Source of the DNA: Neptunicoccus cionae | GTDB taxonomy: Bacteria > Pseudomonadota > Alphaproteobacteria > Rhodobacterales > Rhodobacteraceae | DNA length: 64,000 nucleotides | Reading direction: 5' to 3' | NCBI RefSeq assembly: GCF_002860325.1 | Contig: NZ_PKOJ01000004.1 | Coordinates: forward strand, 305,127 to 369,126 | Shown here: piece by piece, positions 37,374-46,382 of the stretch | Position numbering within the stretch: position 1 is the first letter of the stretch | Layout of the letters: every line of letters starts with the position of its first letter | Translations under genes and position numbers: made by a program | The notes under the pieces: model-generated | Database searches by the model: none | The model's input: the letters and a program-made list of their open reading frames with translations, nothing else | Told to the model about the DNA's origin: nothing

Positions 37374-37387
37374 ATTAATATGTTAAT
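37374..37387. promoter_or_regulatory. Small inverted repeat in the tctC promoter region
   Basis: ATTAA-TATG-TTAAT lies 29 bases upstream of tctC. The rest of the 223-base gap (37346-37568) is AT-rich with no coding signal. It could be a regulator site or a -10-like region. Confidence 0.3.
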
Positions 37388-37568
37388 CATCTTTTCCTGT
37401 GCCGTTCAATACAGGAATTTTTTACCACTGATAAAATTCCGGTTAAATTCTCTGTAACCATATGAACTTATTGAAATTTCTTAAACGTGCTCTGCACGCA
37501 TTCAATCTTTCCCGGATTCTGCACAGAGCAGGTTGTAACAAGTAGAGTATTCCAGTCAGGCATCGGTT

Positions 37569-38375
37569 TTATATTGATGGAAGCAGGAGTTGGGGATGTT
37601 CGGCAGCCAGTTGCGCCCCGATAACCTGTGCAGTTTTTTGCAGGCGGTGCAGGTTTTCTGCGACAACCGAATTCGTTTCATATTGCTCGGCCAACCAGAC
37701 CAGACTGATCGCACCAACCGTTTTGTCGCCGGAACGCACGGCAACGCTGATCGCAGTCGGGACGCCGCCGTAATCAACAGCCCGCCCCCAATACCCTTTT
37801 TCCCGCACGGCAAATCCCTTGGTCCGGATGTCGTCCACCTTTCGCGGAAATTCCATAGCGGCGGCGCGGTCGGATCCTGTTAAAGTGGCTGCCAGTTTTG
37901 CCGTGCAACGGACGCGGGTTTCTGTGTCCAGTGCTGCAAGAAAAACGCACCCCAGCGCAGACCGGAAGGGGGAGGGGCGATAGCCGACACAATCCGGAAA
38001 AATTCCGTGCAAAGCGAACTGGCGGGTTGTGTCTACAATTTCCAGACGTCCCTCTCCGATGGAAGCTGCCAGATCGACGCCCAAACCTGTGACTGCGGAA
38101 AGCTCAACAATGGCAGTGCTGCCGGTTTCAACCAACGCATCTATCAGGCCCGGAGCCGTTTCCATGCGTGGAAACCGCGGGCCGATCCGGTACCGTTTGT
38201 CGTTTTTGCTTTGGGAAAGCCAGCGACGGGCAACCAAAGTTTTGCAGATCCGTAGCACTGTGGGCTTTGGTAATGCGGTCTGCTCTGCTAGAAAACCAAG
38301 AGAGCACACGCCAAGGTCCGAAACCACTTCAAGGATTTCCATACTGCGCTCTACCGAGCGATTTTTTTTAGTCAT
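37569..38375 (-). CDS. IclR-family transcriptional regulator
   Basis: A 268-aa IclR regulator. The HTH is in residues about 5-62 (SVERSMEILEVVSDLGVCSLGFLAEQTALPKPTVLRICKTL in parts), and the effector domain follows from about residue 85, with GYRPSPFRSALGCVFLAAL and VPTAISVAVRSGDKTVGAISL. It is upstream of and codirectional with the tct operon and divergent from the TAXI-TRAP operon. It could control either or both. Confidence 0.9.
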   Translation of the reverse strand: MTKKNRSVERSMEILEVVSDLGVCSLGFLAEQTALPKPTVLRICKTLVARRWLSQSKNDKRYRIGPRFPRMETAPGLIDALVETGSTAIVELSAVTGLGVDLAASIGEGRLEIVDTTRQFALHGIFPDCVGYRPSPFRSALGCVFLAALDTETRVRCTAKLAATLTGSDRAAAMEFPRKVDDIRTKGFAVREKGYWGRAVDYGGVPTAISVAVRSGDKTVGAISLVWLAEQYETNSVVAENLHRLQKTAQVIGAQLAAEHPQLLLPSI

Positions 38376-38500
38376 TTATCATTCCACCTGGTGAAACGCA
38401 GTCTCGACTATGTTGGACGAACTGTCTAGGCAAACGCGATAAGAATTACGGGATTCGGCCATGCTTGGCCCCCGTGATGATCATGGAGGAGAATAATCGG

Positions 38501-40369
38501 ATGGTGCAGAACCTGCTTTCCCGATCCATCAATGGTGTGAGTTTGGCGCTGTCCGCACTTATCATTGCCGTTGTCTTTTACGTTTCGGTCTTTGGCGTTT
38601 TCAGTGAATCCTATTTGCGCGTGGGTATGCTTCTGGTGGCAGGGCTGCTGGTCCTTTTGTTCCACATCAGCGAGAGCCCGAAGGTGCTCGACAAACTGGT
38701 GGCAGTAGTAACGGCCGGTTTTCTCGGGGTTGCTGTCTGGCAATATTTCAAGGCTGCGGCCGAGATTGAAACCGGCCTCTACTTTCTGACAGACGCAGAC
38801 ATCTGGCTCGGCTGGCTGGGGCTGATTGCGGTTATTGAACTGACCCGCCGCTCTGTCGGGATGGTCATGGCGAGCGTGGCTGCGATCGTGCTTATTTACG
38901 GGGCTCTGGGGCAGCATGCACCGGGTTTCATGCGCCATGCCGGGATCACTTCAGAGGAATTGATACAGGTTTTGTGGTACTCCTTTGACGGTGTGTTCGG
39001 GCGCCCGATGGCCACTGTGGTTTCGACCATCCTGATCTTCATTATTTTCGGTGCTGTGCTGGAGTTTCTGACCATCGATAAGGTTCTGGTGAAACTCGCT
39101 CTTGCTGCAACAGGCCGGGTTCGGTCCGGTCCGGCAGCAGCGGCAACCGTTGCGAGCGGGCTGTTCGGTACGATTTCGGGCAGCGCAGTGGCCAATGTTG
39201 TGGGAACCGGCGTCATTACCATCCCCCTGATCAAGAAACGGGGCTTTAAGGCGCATTTCGCTGGCGCAGTAGAAGCTGCGGCATCCAGCGGCGGGCAGAT
39301 TACGCCGCCAATCATGGGCGCTGTTGCATTCATCATGGCCGATGTAACCGGCCAGCCCTACCTGACGATTTGCGCAGCGGCGACCGTCCCTGCGATCCTG
39401 TATTATGCGGGTCTGTTCATGTCGATCTCAAGCGCTGCACGGGATATGGATCTCGAAGTTTTGCCCCCCGAAAAAGTCCGGTTCAACTGGCGTGAGGTTG
39501 CGCAGATCATCGTCTTCATGCTCTCGCTTACGGCAATTGTTGTAGCGATGGTTGGCGGTGCCTCGCCGGCTTATTCCGGCTTTATTGGTGTCGCCTTTGC
39601 TGTGGTGTTCGGTTTCGCCCTGCGCCCCGGCCTGCTTGCGGATCTGAAGGGCTGGTTACGCTTCATACGCTCGGCGGGAATGATTTCGGCGCAACTGGTT
39701 GTGATTGTGGGCGCTGTCGGCATTATCATCGGTATCCTGAACCTAACCGGCGTGGGTTTGCGCTTTGCCTCTCTCGTGGCAAGCTATGCTGAAGGGCAAT
39801 TGCTGGTGTCGCTGCTGCTGATGGCGCTGGCCTGTCTGTTTCTCGGGATGGGGATGCCAACGGTTCCGGCCTATCTGATCATTGTCCTTGTGATGGGTCC
39901 AGCCCTGCAACGCCTTGGCGTGCCGATCATTCACACCCATATGTTCGTGCTCTATTTCGGAGTTCTGTCTGCGGTGACGCCACCGGTTGCGCTTGCAGCC
40001 TTTGCGGCAGCGCCGATTGCGCGATCGGGTGCGATGCGAACGGCGGTCGAGGCATCGCGTCTGGCGCTGCCGGGGTTCGTGATTCCCTTCGCCTTCATCT
40101 ACCAACCCGCGATGTTGCTCGGCACCGGCTATAGCCTGTGGGAATCCGCGCAATCCATCCTGTTCGTCGGTTTTGCTGTTCTGCTGATTTCGCGCGCCTG
40201 TTACCCCCAACGGGGCAAGAAACGTTATGCGCCGATCGGGCTGGCTATTGCGGTTGCGCTCTTGTTCTTTGGGCCGACCGTGTCCTGGATTGCTGTTGCG
40301 GCTGGCGTCGCTCTGTCGTCCGTAGCGCGTTTCGGCGCTGTCTTTATCCCTGAAAATTCACACACCTGA
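38501..40369 (+). CDS. TRAP transporter fused permease (DctQ-DctM, TAXI type)
   Basis: A 622-aa membrane protein in which the small and large TRAP subunits are fused. The N-terminal four-helix DctQ-like part spans about residues 15-140. The DctM-like part follows, with ASGLFGTISGSAVANVVGTG near residue 220 and GGQITPPIMGAVAFIMAD near 265. ATG 38501 is chosen because GGAGGAG lies nine bases upstream. The next gene is the TAXI binding protein. Substrate unknown; a downstream sulfatase-like hydrolase suggests an ester or organic acid product. Confidence 0.9.
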   Translation: MVQNLLSRSINGVSLALSALIIAVVFYVSVFGVFSESYLRVGMLLVAGLLVLLFHISESPKVLDKLVAVVTAGFLGVAVWQYFKAAAEIETGLYFLTDADIWLGWLGLIAVIELTRRSVGMVMASVAAIVLIYGALGQHAPGFMRHAGITSEELIQVLWYSFDGVFGRPMATVVSTILIFIIFGAVLEFLTIDKVLVKLALAATGRVRSGPAAAATVASGLFGTISGSAVANVVGTGVITIPLIKKRGFKAHFAGAVEAAASSGGQITPPIMGAVAFIMADVTGQPYLTICAAATVPAILYYAGLFMSISSAARDMDLEVLPPEKVRFNWREVAQIIVFMLSLTAIVVAMVGGASPAYSGFIGVAFAVVFGFALRPGLLADLKGWLRFIRSAGMISAQLVVIVGAVGIIIGILNLTGVGLRFASLVASYAEGQLLVSLLLMALACLFLGMGMPTVPAYLIIVLVMGPALQRLGVPIIHTHMFVLYFGVLSAVTPPVALAAFAAAPIARSGAMRTAVEASRLALPGFVIPFAFIYQPAMLLGTGYSLWESAQSILFVGFAVLLISRACYPQRGKKRYAPIGLAIAVALLFFGPTVSWIAVAAGVALSSVARFGAVFIPENSHT

Positions 40370-40381
40370 GGAGGAACTTTA

Positions 40382-41413
40382 ATGACTGATACGACTCTTA
40401 CACGTCGCGGCCTGCTGGCCGGAACCGCAGGAGCCGCTGTTCTGGCAGCACTGCCCAAAGGCGCGTTTGCAAAAGAACTGCTGCGCATGTCCACACTTGG
40501 ACCCGGCACAAGCCCGAACCTCGTGATGACTACATTTGCCAATGTGGTGAACAAAGCGTTGCCGGATTATGAAATCCAGTTGAACGCCACAGGCGCGGCG
40601 ACCCGCCACGTGCTGGAAGTGGCCATGGGCCGCAGCGATTTCTGCATGTCCTCTCCGGCCATTCACGCATTGATGCGCAGCAAGTCGGCAATGTATGCAA
40701 AAATCGAAAACGCACCGGAACTGGTTGGCAAACTGCGCACTGTGCTTAACTTCCCGATGGGGGTTTATCACATTGCGGTTTATGGCAATTCCGGCATTAA
40801 CTCGCTGGACGACGTGAAAGGCAAACGGGTCTTTCTCGGACCACCCGGCGGTGCGGCTTATGCAACCATGTCCCGCCTGTTCAAAGCTGTGTCCGGTCTT
40901 GAAGAAGGCACAGATTATGAAGCTGTAAAGCTCGGTTGGGATGCCGCCACGGCTGCATTTCAGGACGGGAATCTCGACGTTTATTGTAACCCGACCAACG
41001 CGCCGAGCCCTGCGCTGACGCAGATCGCTGTCACCAATGAGATCCGTTTCCTTGGCATTCCGGCAGACAAGCTGGAAACCGAAGCGGTGCAAAAACTGAT
41101 CAGCCGTCCAGGCTTTAGCGCAGCGATCCTGCCAGCGGGTGTTTACGGCGACAAACAACTTAATGAATCCGATGTTACGACGCTCGGAGTGACTGTCGGG
41201 ATCGTGACAAATGAAGCTGCAGATGAAGCGATGGTCTATGAGATGACAAAAGCCTTCTATGCCGGTGTTGCCGCCGAGGCTAAAACATCACCATGGCTGC
41301 GCTCGGTCACGCCCCAAGGTGCGGTTGATGACATTAACCTGCCACTGCATCCGGGTAGCCTGCGTGCCCTGATGGAACTGGGCGTAGATATCCCAGACGC
41401 TGCTAAAGTCTGA
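40382..41413 (+). CDS. TAXI-family TRAP transporter solute-binding protein
   Basis: A 343-aa periplasmic binding protein. The N terminus TRRGLLAGTAGAAVLAALPKGAFA is a signal peptide with a twin-arginine-like motif (RR followed by GLLAG), cut near residue 30. MSTLGPGTSPN and GKRVFLGPPGGAAYATM are typical TAXI features. GAGGAGG precedes the ATG. It is 12 bases after the fused permease, so they are one transport system. A GC-rich hairpin follows before the hydrolase gene. Confidence 0.9.
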   Translation: MTDTTLTRRGLLAGTAGAAVLAALPKGAFAKELLRMSTLGPGTSPNLVMTTFANVVNKALPDYEIQLNATGAATRHVLEVAMGRSDFCMSSPAIHALMRSKSAMYAKIENAPELVGKLRTVLNFPMGVYHIAVYGNSGINSLDDVKGKRVFLGPPGGAAYATMSRLFKAVSGLEEGTDYEAVKLGWDAATAAFQDGNLDVYCNPTNAPSPALTQIAVTNEIRFLGIPADKLETEAVQKLISRPGFSAAILPAGVYGDKQLNESDVTTLGVTVGIVTNEAADEAMVYEMTKAFYAGVAAEAKTSPWLRSVTPQGAVDDINLPLHPGSLRALMELGVDIPDAAKV

Positions 41414-41430
41414 TAAAGCAGCCTGATACA

Positions 41431-41455
41431 GGCCGGAGCCTTGGCGGCTCCGGCC
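41431..41455 (+). terminator. Intercistronic hairpin after the TAXI binding-protein gene
   Basis: GGCCGGAGCC and GGCTCCGGCC form a perfect 10-bp stem with a 5-base loop, 17 bases past the stop. There is no T run, so read-through into the hydrolase gene is likely. Confidence 0.7.
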
Positions 41456-41498
41456 AAACTGATTTCAAAAACCAGAATACGAAGACCGAGGTATCGTT

Positions 41499-43124
41499 AT
41501 GGCGAAAAACGTGCTGTTCATTATGTGCGACCAACTCCGTTGGGATTATCTGTCCTGTGCGGGACATCCCCATCTGGATACGCCCCATATTGACGCGCTG
41601 GCCAAGAGGGGTGTCCGCTTTGACCGCGCCTATGTGCAATCCACGATCTGTGGTCCGTCGCGGATGTCTTTTTATACCGGACGATATGTCAGTTCTCATG
41701 GCTCTACGTGGAACAACATTCCGCTCAAGGTCGGGGAAATGACCCTTGGCGATCATTTGCGCCCACTTGGTGTGCGTACAGCGCTTTGCGGCAAAACCCA
41801 TATGTCTGCGGATGTGGAAGGGATGAAACGTCTCGGCCTTGCCCCTGACAGCGAGATCGGGGCGCTTGTTGCCGAATGCGGCTTTGAACCCTACGAGCGT
41901 GACGACGGTCTGCACCCGAGCGCCCGCAAGAAGAAGCGCAACGAAAACTACGAAGACTACATGAAGGATAAGGGGTGGGAGGATGAAAACCCTTGGGAAT
42001 CGGTAGCCAACAGCGGCGAGGATGAAGACGGCAACCTGCTGAGCGGCTGGTTCCTCGACAACTCGGACAAGGCCGCACGGGCACAGGATGAAGATTCCGA
42101 GACACCTTATATTACCCGCCGGGCAATGGATTTTATTCGCGAGGCTGGTGATACTCCGTGGTGTCTGCACCTTAGCTACATTAAGCCTCACTGGCCCTAT
42201 ATTGTACCCGAGCCCTATCACGATATGTACGGGCCCGAGACCCATTCGCCGGTCCTCCGCAAGGAAGCCGAAAAGGAAAACCCCCACCCGATTTTCGAAG
42301 CGTTTATGGAAGAGCGTGTTTCCAAAGCCTTCACCAATGACACAACCCGCTCCAAGGTGATTGGCGCCTACATGGGGCTGATCAAGCAGATAGACGACCA
42401 GATGGGCGTGCTGATGGCGTTTCTGGAAGAACAGGGTATCACCGATGATACAATGATCGTCTTCACCTCGGATCACGGCGATTATCTCGGGGATCACTGG
42501 ATGGGCGAAAAAGAACTGTTTCACGACCCTTCCGCCCGTATTCCGTTGATCGTTGTTGATCCATCTCCGGACGCAGACAAGACGCGGGGTACTGTTAGCA
42601 ATGCGTTGGTTGAAGCTATCGACGTGGTGCCAACAATCCTCGATTACTATGACGGGCCGGAGCTTGGCCATATCATCGAAGGCAAATCTCTGCGCCCCCT
42701 TTTGAACGGTGAAACCGCCGCGCTGCGGGAATTTGTGATTTCCGAATACGATTATTCCTTCCGTCGCGCCCGTCGCAAGCTTGGTGTCGATGTGAAGCAG
42801 GCCAATCTGACGATGCTGTATGACGGCCGCTGGAAATACATTTTTTCCGAAGGGTTCCGGCCGATGCTGTTCGATCTGGAAAAAGACCCGAACGAGTTCG
42901 TCGATCTGGGCGGTGATCCGGCGTATGAGGCGGAATGTACGCGCTTGAACGGGCTTTTGTTCAAGTGGAACCGCCGCATAAGCCAGCGCACAACCATGTC
43001 CCACGCTCAAATCGAAGAACGAGGTGCATACATGGGCGAGGCGAAATCAGGCGTTGTTATCGGGTTTGCAACCGAAGAAGAGTTCAAGGACGCGCTTTCG
43101 CGGATCGGCGAGCCGGAAGAATAA
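41499..43124 (+). CDS. Sulfatase / phosphonate monoester hydrolase-like enzyme
   Basis: A 541-aa alkaline-phosphatase-superfamily hydrolase. Metal ligands are seen as Asp10-Gln11-type CDQLRWD at the N terminus and TSDHGD (Asp325, His326). The nucleophile motif C-G-P-S-R places Cys51 for conversion to formylglycine. The Asp-Gln pair and length match phosphonate monoester hydrolases, as well as arylsulfatases of the same family. No signal peptide is seen, so it is cytoplasmic and acts after uptake. It follows the TAXI-TRAP genes by 85 bases. Substrate class (sulfate, phosphate or phosphonate ester) is open. Confidence 0.85.
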   Translation: MAKNVLFIMCDQLRWDYLSCAGHPHLDTPHIDALAKRGVRFDRAYVQSTICGPSRMSFYTGRYVSSHGSTWNNIPLKVGEMTLGDHLRPLGVRTALCGKTHMSADVEGMKRLGLAPDSEIGALVAECGFEPYERDDGLHPSARKKKRNENYEDYMKDKGWEDENPWESVANSGEDEDGNLLSGWFLDNSDKAARAQDEDSETPYITRRAMDFIREAGDTPWCLHLSYIKPHWPYIVPEPYHDMYGPETHSPVLRKEAEKENPHPIFEAFMEERVSKAFTNDTTRSKVIGAYMGLIKQIDDQMGVLMAFLEEQGITDDTMIVFTSDHGDYLGDHWMGEKELFHDPSARIPLIVVDPSPDADKTRGTVSNALVEAIDVVPTILDYYDGPELGHIIEGKSLRPLLNGETAALREFVISEYDYSFRRARRKLGVDVKQANLTMLYDGRWKYIFSEGFRPMLFDLEKDPNEFVDLGGDPAYEAECTRLNGLLFKWNRRISQRTTMSHAQIEERGAYMGEAKSGVVIGFATEEEFKDALSRIGEPEE

Positions 43125-43145
43125 ACCGGCCCGCTGCAGGCGTCT

Positions 43146-43826
43146 TCAGGACAGCGCTTTAACGAGGTTTTCCGCCGCGGCGGGCACCGCTTTGGAGGCC
43201 AGCTTGATGTCGAGCGCCTCAAGGGCAACCACGCCGATTGAAAACTCCAGACCTGTCAGACCGGCGTCTTTCAGTCGAACCGCACTGGACACGCCCACGG
43301 CCCCTTTGTGCAACTGACCTTTGGTCACGCTATATCCGTTTGCCCGGGCGAACCGGATATCTTCGGAGTCCTGCGGCTGTTCGGGACGGGATGCCAGAAT
43401 AGCGATCCCTGCTGCACCACGGGTTATAGGGTGGCGGGTGCCGAGTTTGTAGTGAATGTTAAAGGCCGTTTCCCGAGGCTCGGCGGTCATTACAACTACG
43501 CAGGTATCCCCTTCCGCCATAGACAGGAATGAAGTCGAGCCGGTTTCTTCCGCCAGGGTTTCAAGTACGGGGCGGGCCAACAGCTGTATACTGTCTGAAG
43601 AACGCGCACCAAGCTGATAGGCCCCAACGCCCATGACAATGCGCCCATCGTCAAGCCGGCGCACCATCGTTTGATCCACAAGCGTTGCCACGATCCTGTA
43701 GGCCGTAGGCCGGTTCAGTTCGAGTTGCGTCGCAAGTTCGTTGATCCTGATCCCTTCGGGACTTTGCGAGACGAGGCGCAAAAGGGCGATGCCTCTTTCC
43801 AGAGTTTGTAGTTTGCCGGTGGACAT
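43146..43826 (-). CDS. IclR-family transcriptional regulator
   Basis: A 226-aa IclR regulator, slightly short. The HTH region is residues about 5-58 (LQTLERGIALLRLV, then INELATQLELNRPTAYRIVATL), and the effector domain contains GAYQLGARS and GTRHPITRGAAGIAIL. ATG 43826 fits the family start; a longer open frame exists upstream. It is divergent from the P450 gene, and a TGCAAC-N4-GTTGCA palindrome lies between them. Likely regulator of the P450-TRAP operon; convergent with the hydrolase gene. Confidence 0.88.
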   Translation of the reverse strand: MSTGKLQTLERGIALLRLVSQSPEGIRINELATQLELNRPTAYRIVATLVDQTMVRRLDDGRIVMGVGAYQLGARSSDSIQLLARPVLETLAEETGSTSFLSMAEGDTCVVVMTAEPRETAFNIHYKLGTRHPITRGAAGIAILASRPEQPQDSEDIRFARANGYSVTKGQLHKGAVGVSSAVRLKDAGLTGLEFSIGVVALEALDIKLASKAVPAAAENLVKALS

Positions 43827-43914
43827 AGGTGCGGTGCGATCCTTCGATAACTGATGGGTGGTCAAGAACAATATTAGGCTGCTTTTGTCCAGCAGCAAGA
43901 ATGTTCTCGTTATT

Positions 43915-43930
43915 TGCAACGCTAGTTGCA
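43915..43930. promoter_or_regulatory. Candidate IclR operator upstream of the P450 gene
   Basis: TGCAAC-GCTA-GTTGCA, a perfect 6-4-6 inverted repeat in the divergent gap between the IclR and P450 genes. It is flanked by two direct copies of TTATTTGC. Confidence 0.5.
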
Positions 43931-44002
43931 TTATTTGCTATTGATACTGCGGCGACTGTCGTTTATTCCTCACCCCACCTTAGGGGAAGAGGAGGCGTAA
44001 CC

Positions 44003-46333
44003 ATGAACATCAAAGCAGATCCCGTGGCGACAAGCTGTCCGTTTTCCAACCGATCGGCCAAGGCGGCCTGTCCGATGGGCGATCCAATGGAACTGGCCCG
44101 TGCATTCGATCCCTTTGAAGGTCCGTATCAGGTTGATCCGGCAGAGGCGCTCCGCTGGTCGCGGGACCAGCTTCCGGTCTTCTTTGCGCCCGAACTCGGC
44201 TATTGGGTGGTCAGCCGCTACGACGATATCAAATCGGTATTCCGCGACCCGATCCTGTTTTCCCCCAAGAATGTGCTGGAAAAGATCACTCCGGCAACAC
44301 CCGAAGCGATGGAGATCCTGCAAAGCTACGGCTACGGGATGAACAAAACGCTGGTGAACGAGGATGAGCCTGCCCATATGGAGCGGCGCCGCGTGCTGCT
44401 GGACCATTTCGTGCCAAGTGAACTGGAAAAGCACAAGGATATGGTGCGCCGCCTGACCCGCGAGAAAATTAATGCCTTTATTGATGAAGGACGCACCGAT
44501 CTTGTGGAGTCGATGCTCTATGAGGTGCCGCTTCTGGTGGCACTGCATTTCCTTGGCGTTCCCGAGGACGAGATCGAGACGCTGAAATCTTTCTCCCTTG
44601 CCCATTCGGTGAACACCTGGGGCAAGCCGACGGATGAAAAACAGATCGAGGTTGCCCATGATGTGGGCCGGTTCTGGCAATATGCAGGGCAGGTGATCGA
44701 AAAGATGCGGGCGGAACCCGAAGGCACCGGCTGGATGCACCACACAATCCGCATGAATGCGGAAATGCCGGATGTTGTGACGGACAGCTACGTCCACTCG
44801 ATGATGATGGCGATTATCGTTGCCGCCCACGAGACGACCTCGCTTGCCTCGGCCAATATGTTCAAAACCCTGCTGACCCACAGGGACGCTTGGGATGACG
44901 TCTGCGCAGATCCGTCGTTGATCCCGAATGCGGTGGAAGAATGCCTGCGTTATGCAGGGTCCATCGTAGCGTGGCGCAGACAGGCGACTGCTCCGACCTC
45001 GATCGGTGGTGTGGACCTGCCGGAAGGCGCCAAGCTGCTGGTGGTGCAAGCCTCTGGCAATCAGGACGAACGCCACTTTGAGGACGGAGACACCTTTGAC
45101 ATATATCGTGACAATGCGGTCGATCATCTGACCTTCGGCTACGGCGCGCATCAGTGTATGGGCAAGAACATCGGGCGCATGGAGATGCGGATTTTCCTTG
45201 AGGAAATGACCCGCCGTTTGCCCCATCTGCAATTGTCAGAACAGTCGTTCAGCTATCTGCCCAACACGTCTTTCCGTGGGCCGGATGAATTATGGGTGGA
45301 ATGGGACCCTGCGAAAAACCCCGAACGGCAGGATAGCGGCGTCCTTCAAGCGCGCCGTGACTTTACCGTTGGGGCTCCGGCGCGGCGGGATATCGCCCGC
45401 AAGGTCCGGGTGGCAGAGCTGCGTCAGGAAGCAAATGGTATTCTGGGGCTGACCCTGGAGGATGCGCAGGGACGTCCCCTGCCAAAATGGAGCGCCGGCG
45501 CCCATATCGAACTTTGCGTGGGCGAATTCGACCGCAAGTATTCCCTTTGTGGTAACCCTGAAAGTGACAGTTATCAGGTGGCGATCCTGCGGGAAGATGC
45601 GGGGCGCGGCGGATCAAGCTACATTCACAAGACACTGAAACAGGGCGACGAGATCAAGCTGCGCGGACCGTCCAATCTGTTCCGGCTGGACCCTGACGCG
45701 GCCCATTACGTGCTGGTGGCTGGTGGTATCGGGATCACCCCGATTCTTGCTATGGCCGACCGTCTGAAGGCGGATGGACGCAGTTACGAGCTACACTACG
45801 CCGGCCGCGCCTTCGCGACGATGGCCTTTATCGACCGTCTGAAGGCTGACCACAGCGGCGCGCTGACACTCTATTCCGACGAAGAACAGGCGTTCATGGA
45901 CCTGCCCGCAATGGTTGCCGGATTGAAGGCGGGTGCGCAAATCTATGCCTGTGGCCCGCAAGGCCTGCTGCGCGCGCTGGAAGATCTGACTGCCGGTTTG
46001 CCAGATGGCACCTTCCATTTTGAACACTTCAGTACTGCGAACGGGGGGCTGGACCCCGAAAAGGAAACTGCCTTCAAGGTAGAACTGGCTGACTCCGGAA
46101 TGGTGCTTGAAGTGGCCAATGACACTACGCTGCTGGACACAATTCTTGCGGCGGGCATCGACATTGCCTGTGATTGCCGGGAAGGACTCTGCGGCTCTTG
46201 CGAGGTGGAGGTGCTGGAGGGAGATGTGGATCACCGCGATATGGTGTTGACACGCACAGAACGGAGCGAGAATAAGCGTATCATGACCTGTTGTTCTCGT
46301 TCGACCGGCGGCAAGCTGCGGCTTGCCCTATAA
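44003..46333 (+). CDS. Self-sufficient cytochrome P450 (CYP116B-like, P450-FMN reductase-ferredoxin fusion)
   Basis: A 776-aa three-part monooxygenase. P450 domain (about 1-445): I-helix AAHETT (275-279), ExxR Glu313-Arg316, and heme loop FGYGAHQCMG with thiolate Cys385. Reductase domain (about 460-680): FMN-binding RKYSLCG, NAD(P)H-binding VAGGIGITP and ACGPQGLL. C-terminal plant-type 2Fe-2S domain: Cys725, Cys730, Cys733 and Cys763 (Cx4Cx2Cx29C). The N-terminal CPFSNRS...CPMG is also typical of CYP116B. GAGGAGG precedes ATG 44003. All redox motifs are intact, so electrons can pass from NAD(P)H to heme in one chain. The substrate is unknown; the TRAP genes follow directly. Confidence 0.94.
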   Translation: MNIKADPVATSCPFSNRSAKAACPMGDPMELARAFDPFEGPYQVDPAEALRWSRDQLPVFFAPELGYWVVSRYDDIKSVFRDPILFSPKNVLEKITPATPEAMEILQSYGYGMNKTLVNEDEPAHMERRRVLLDHFVPSELEKHKDMVRRLTREKINAFIDEGRTDLVESMLYEVPLLVALHFLGVPEDEIETLKSFSLAHSVNTWGKPTDEKQIEVAHDVGRFWQYAGQVIEKMRAEPEGTGWMHHTIRMNAEMPDVVTDSYVHSMMMAIIVAAHETTSLASANMFKTLLTHRDAWDDVCADPSLIPNAVEECLRYAGSIVAWRRQATAPTSIGGVDLPEGAKLLVVQASGNQDERHFEDGDTFDIYRDNAVDHLTFGYGAHQCMGKNIGRMEMRIFLEEMTRRLPHLQLSEQSFSYLPNTSFRGPDELWVEWDPAKNPERQDSGVLQARRDFTVGAPARRDIARKVRVAELRQEANGILGLTLEDAQGRPLPKWSAGAHIELCVGEFDRKYSLCGNPESDSYQVAILREDAGRGGSSYIHKTLKQGDEIKLRGPSNLFRLDPDAAHYVLVAGGIGITPILAMADRLKADGRSYELHYAGRAFATMAFIDRLKADHSGALTLYSDEEQAFMDLPAMVAGLKAGAQIYACGPQGLLRALEDLTAGLPDGTFHFEHFSTANGGLDPEKETAFKVELADSGMVLEVANDTTLLDTILAAGIDIACDCREGLCGSCEVEVLEGDVDHRDMVLTRTERSENKRIMTCCSRSTGGKLRLAL

Positions 46334-46382
46334 TTTCAACGACCTGTAACAACGACCCACCGACAATAGGGAGGAACTAAAA

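Noticed and set aside
38385..38393. Short palindrome CACCTGGTG between the IclR and TAXI-TRAP genes
   Set aside because: Nine bases with an odd centre are too little to claim an operator.
41403..43010. A 535-codon open frame on the strand opposite the sulfatase-like gene
   Set aside because: It is the mirror of a strongly biased coding gene; it has no recognisable motif and no ribosome-binding site, while the plus-strand gene has full catalytic motifs.
43970..45232. A 420-codon open frame opposite the P450 domain
   Set aside because: It is antisense to a clear P450; no motif and no plausible start.
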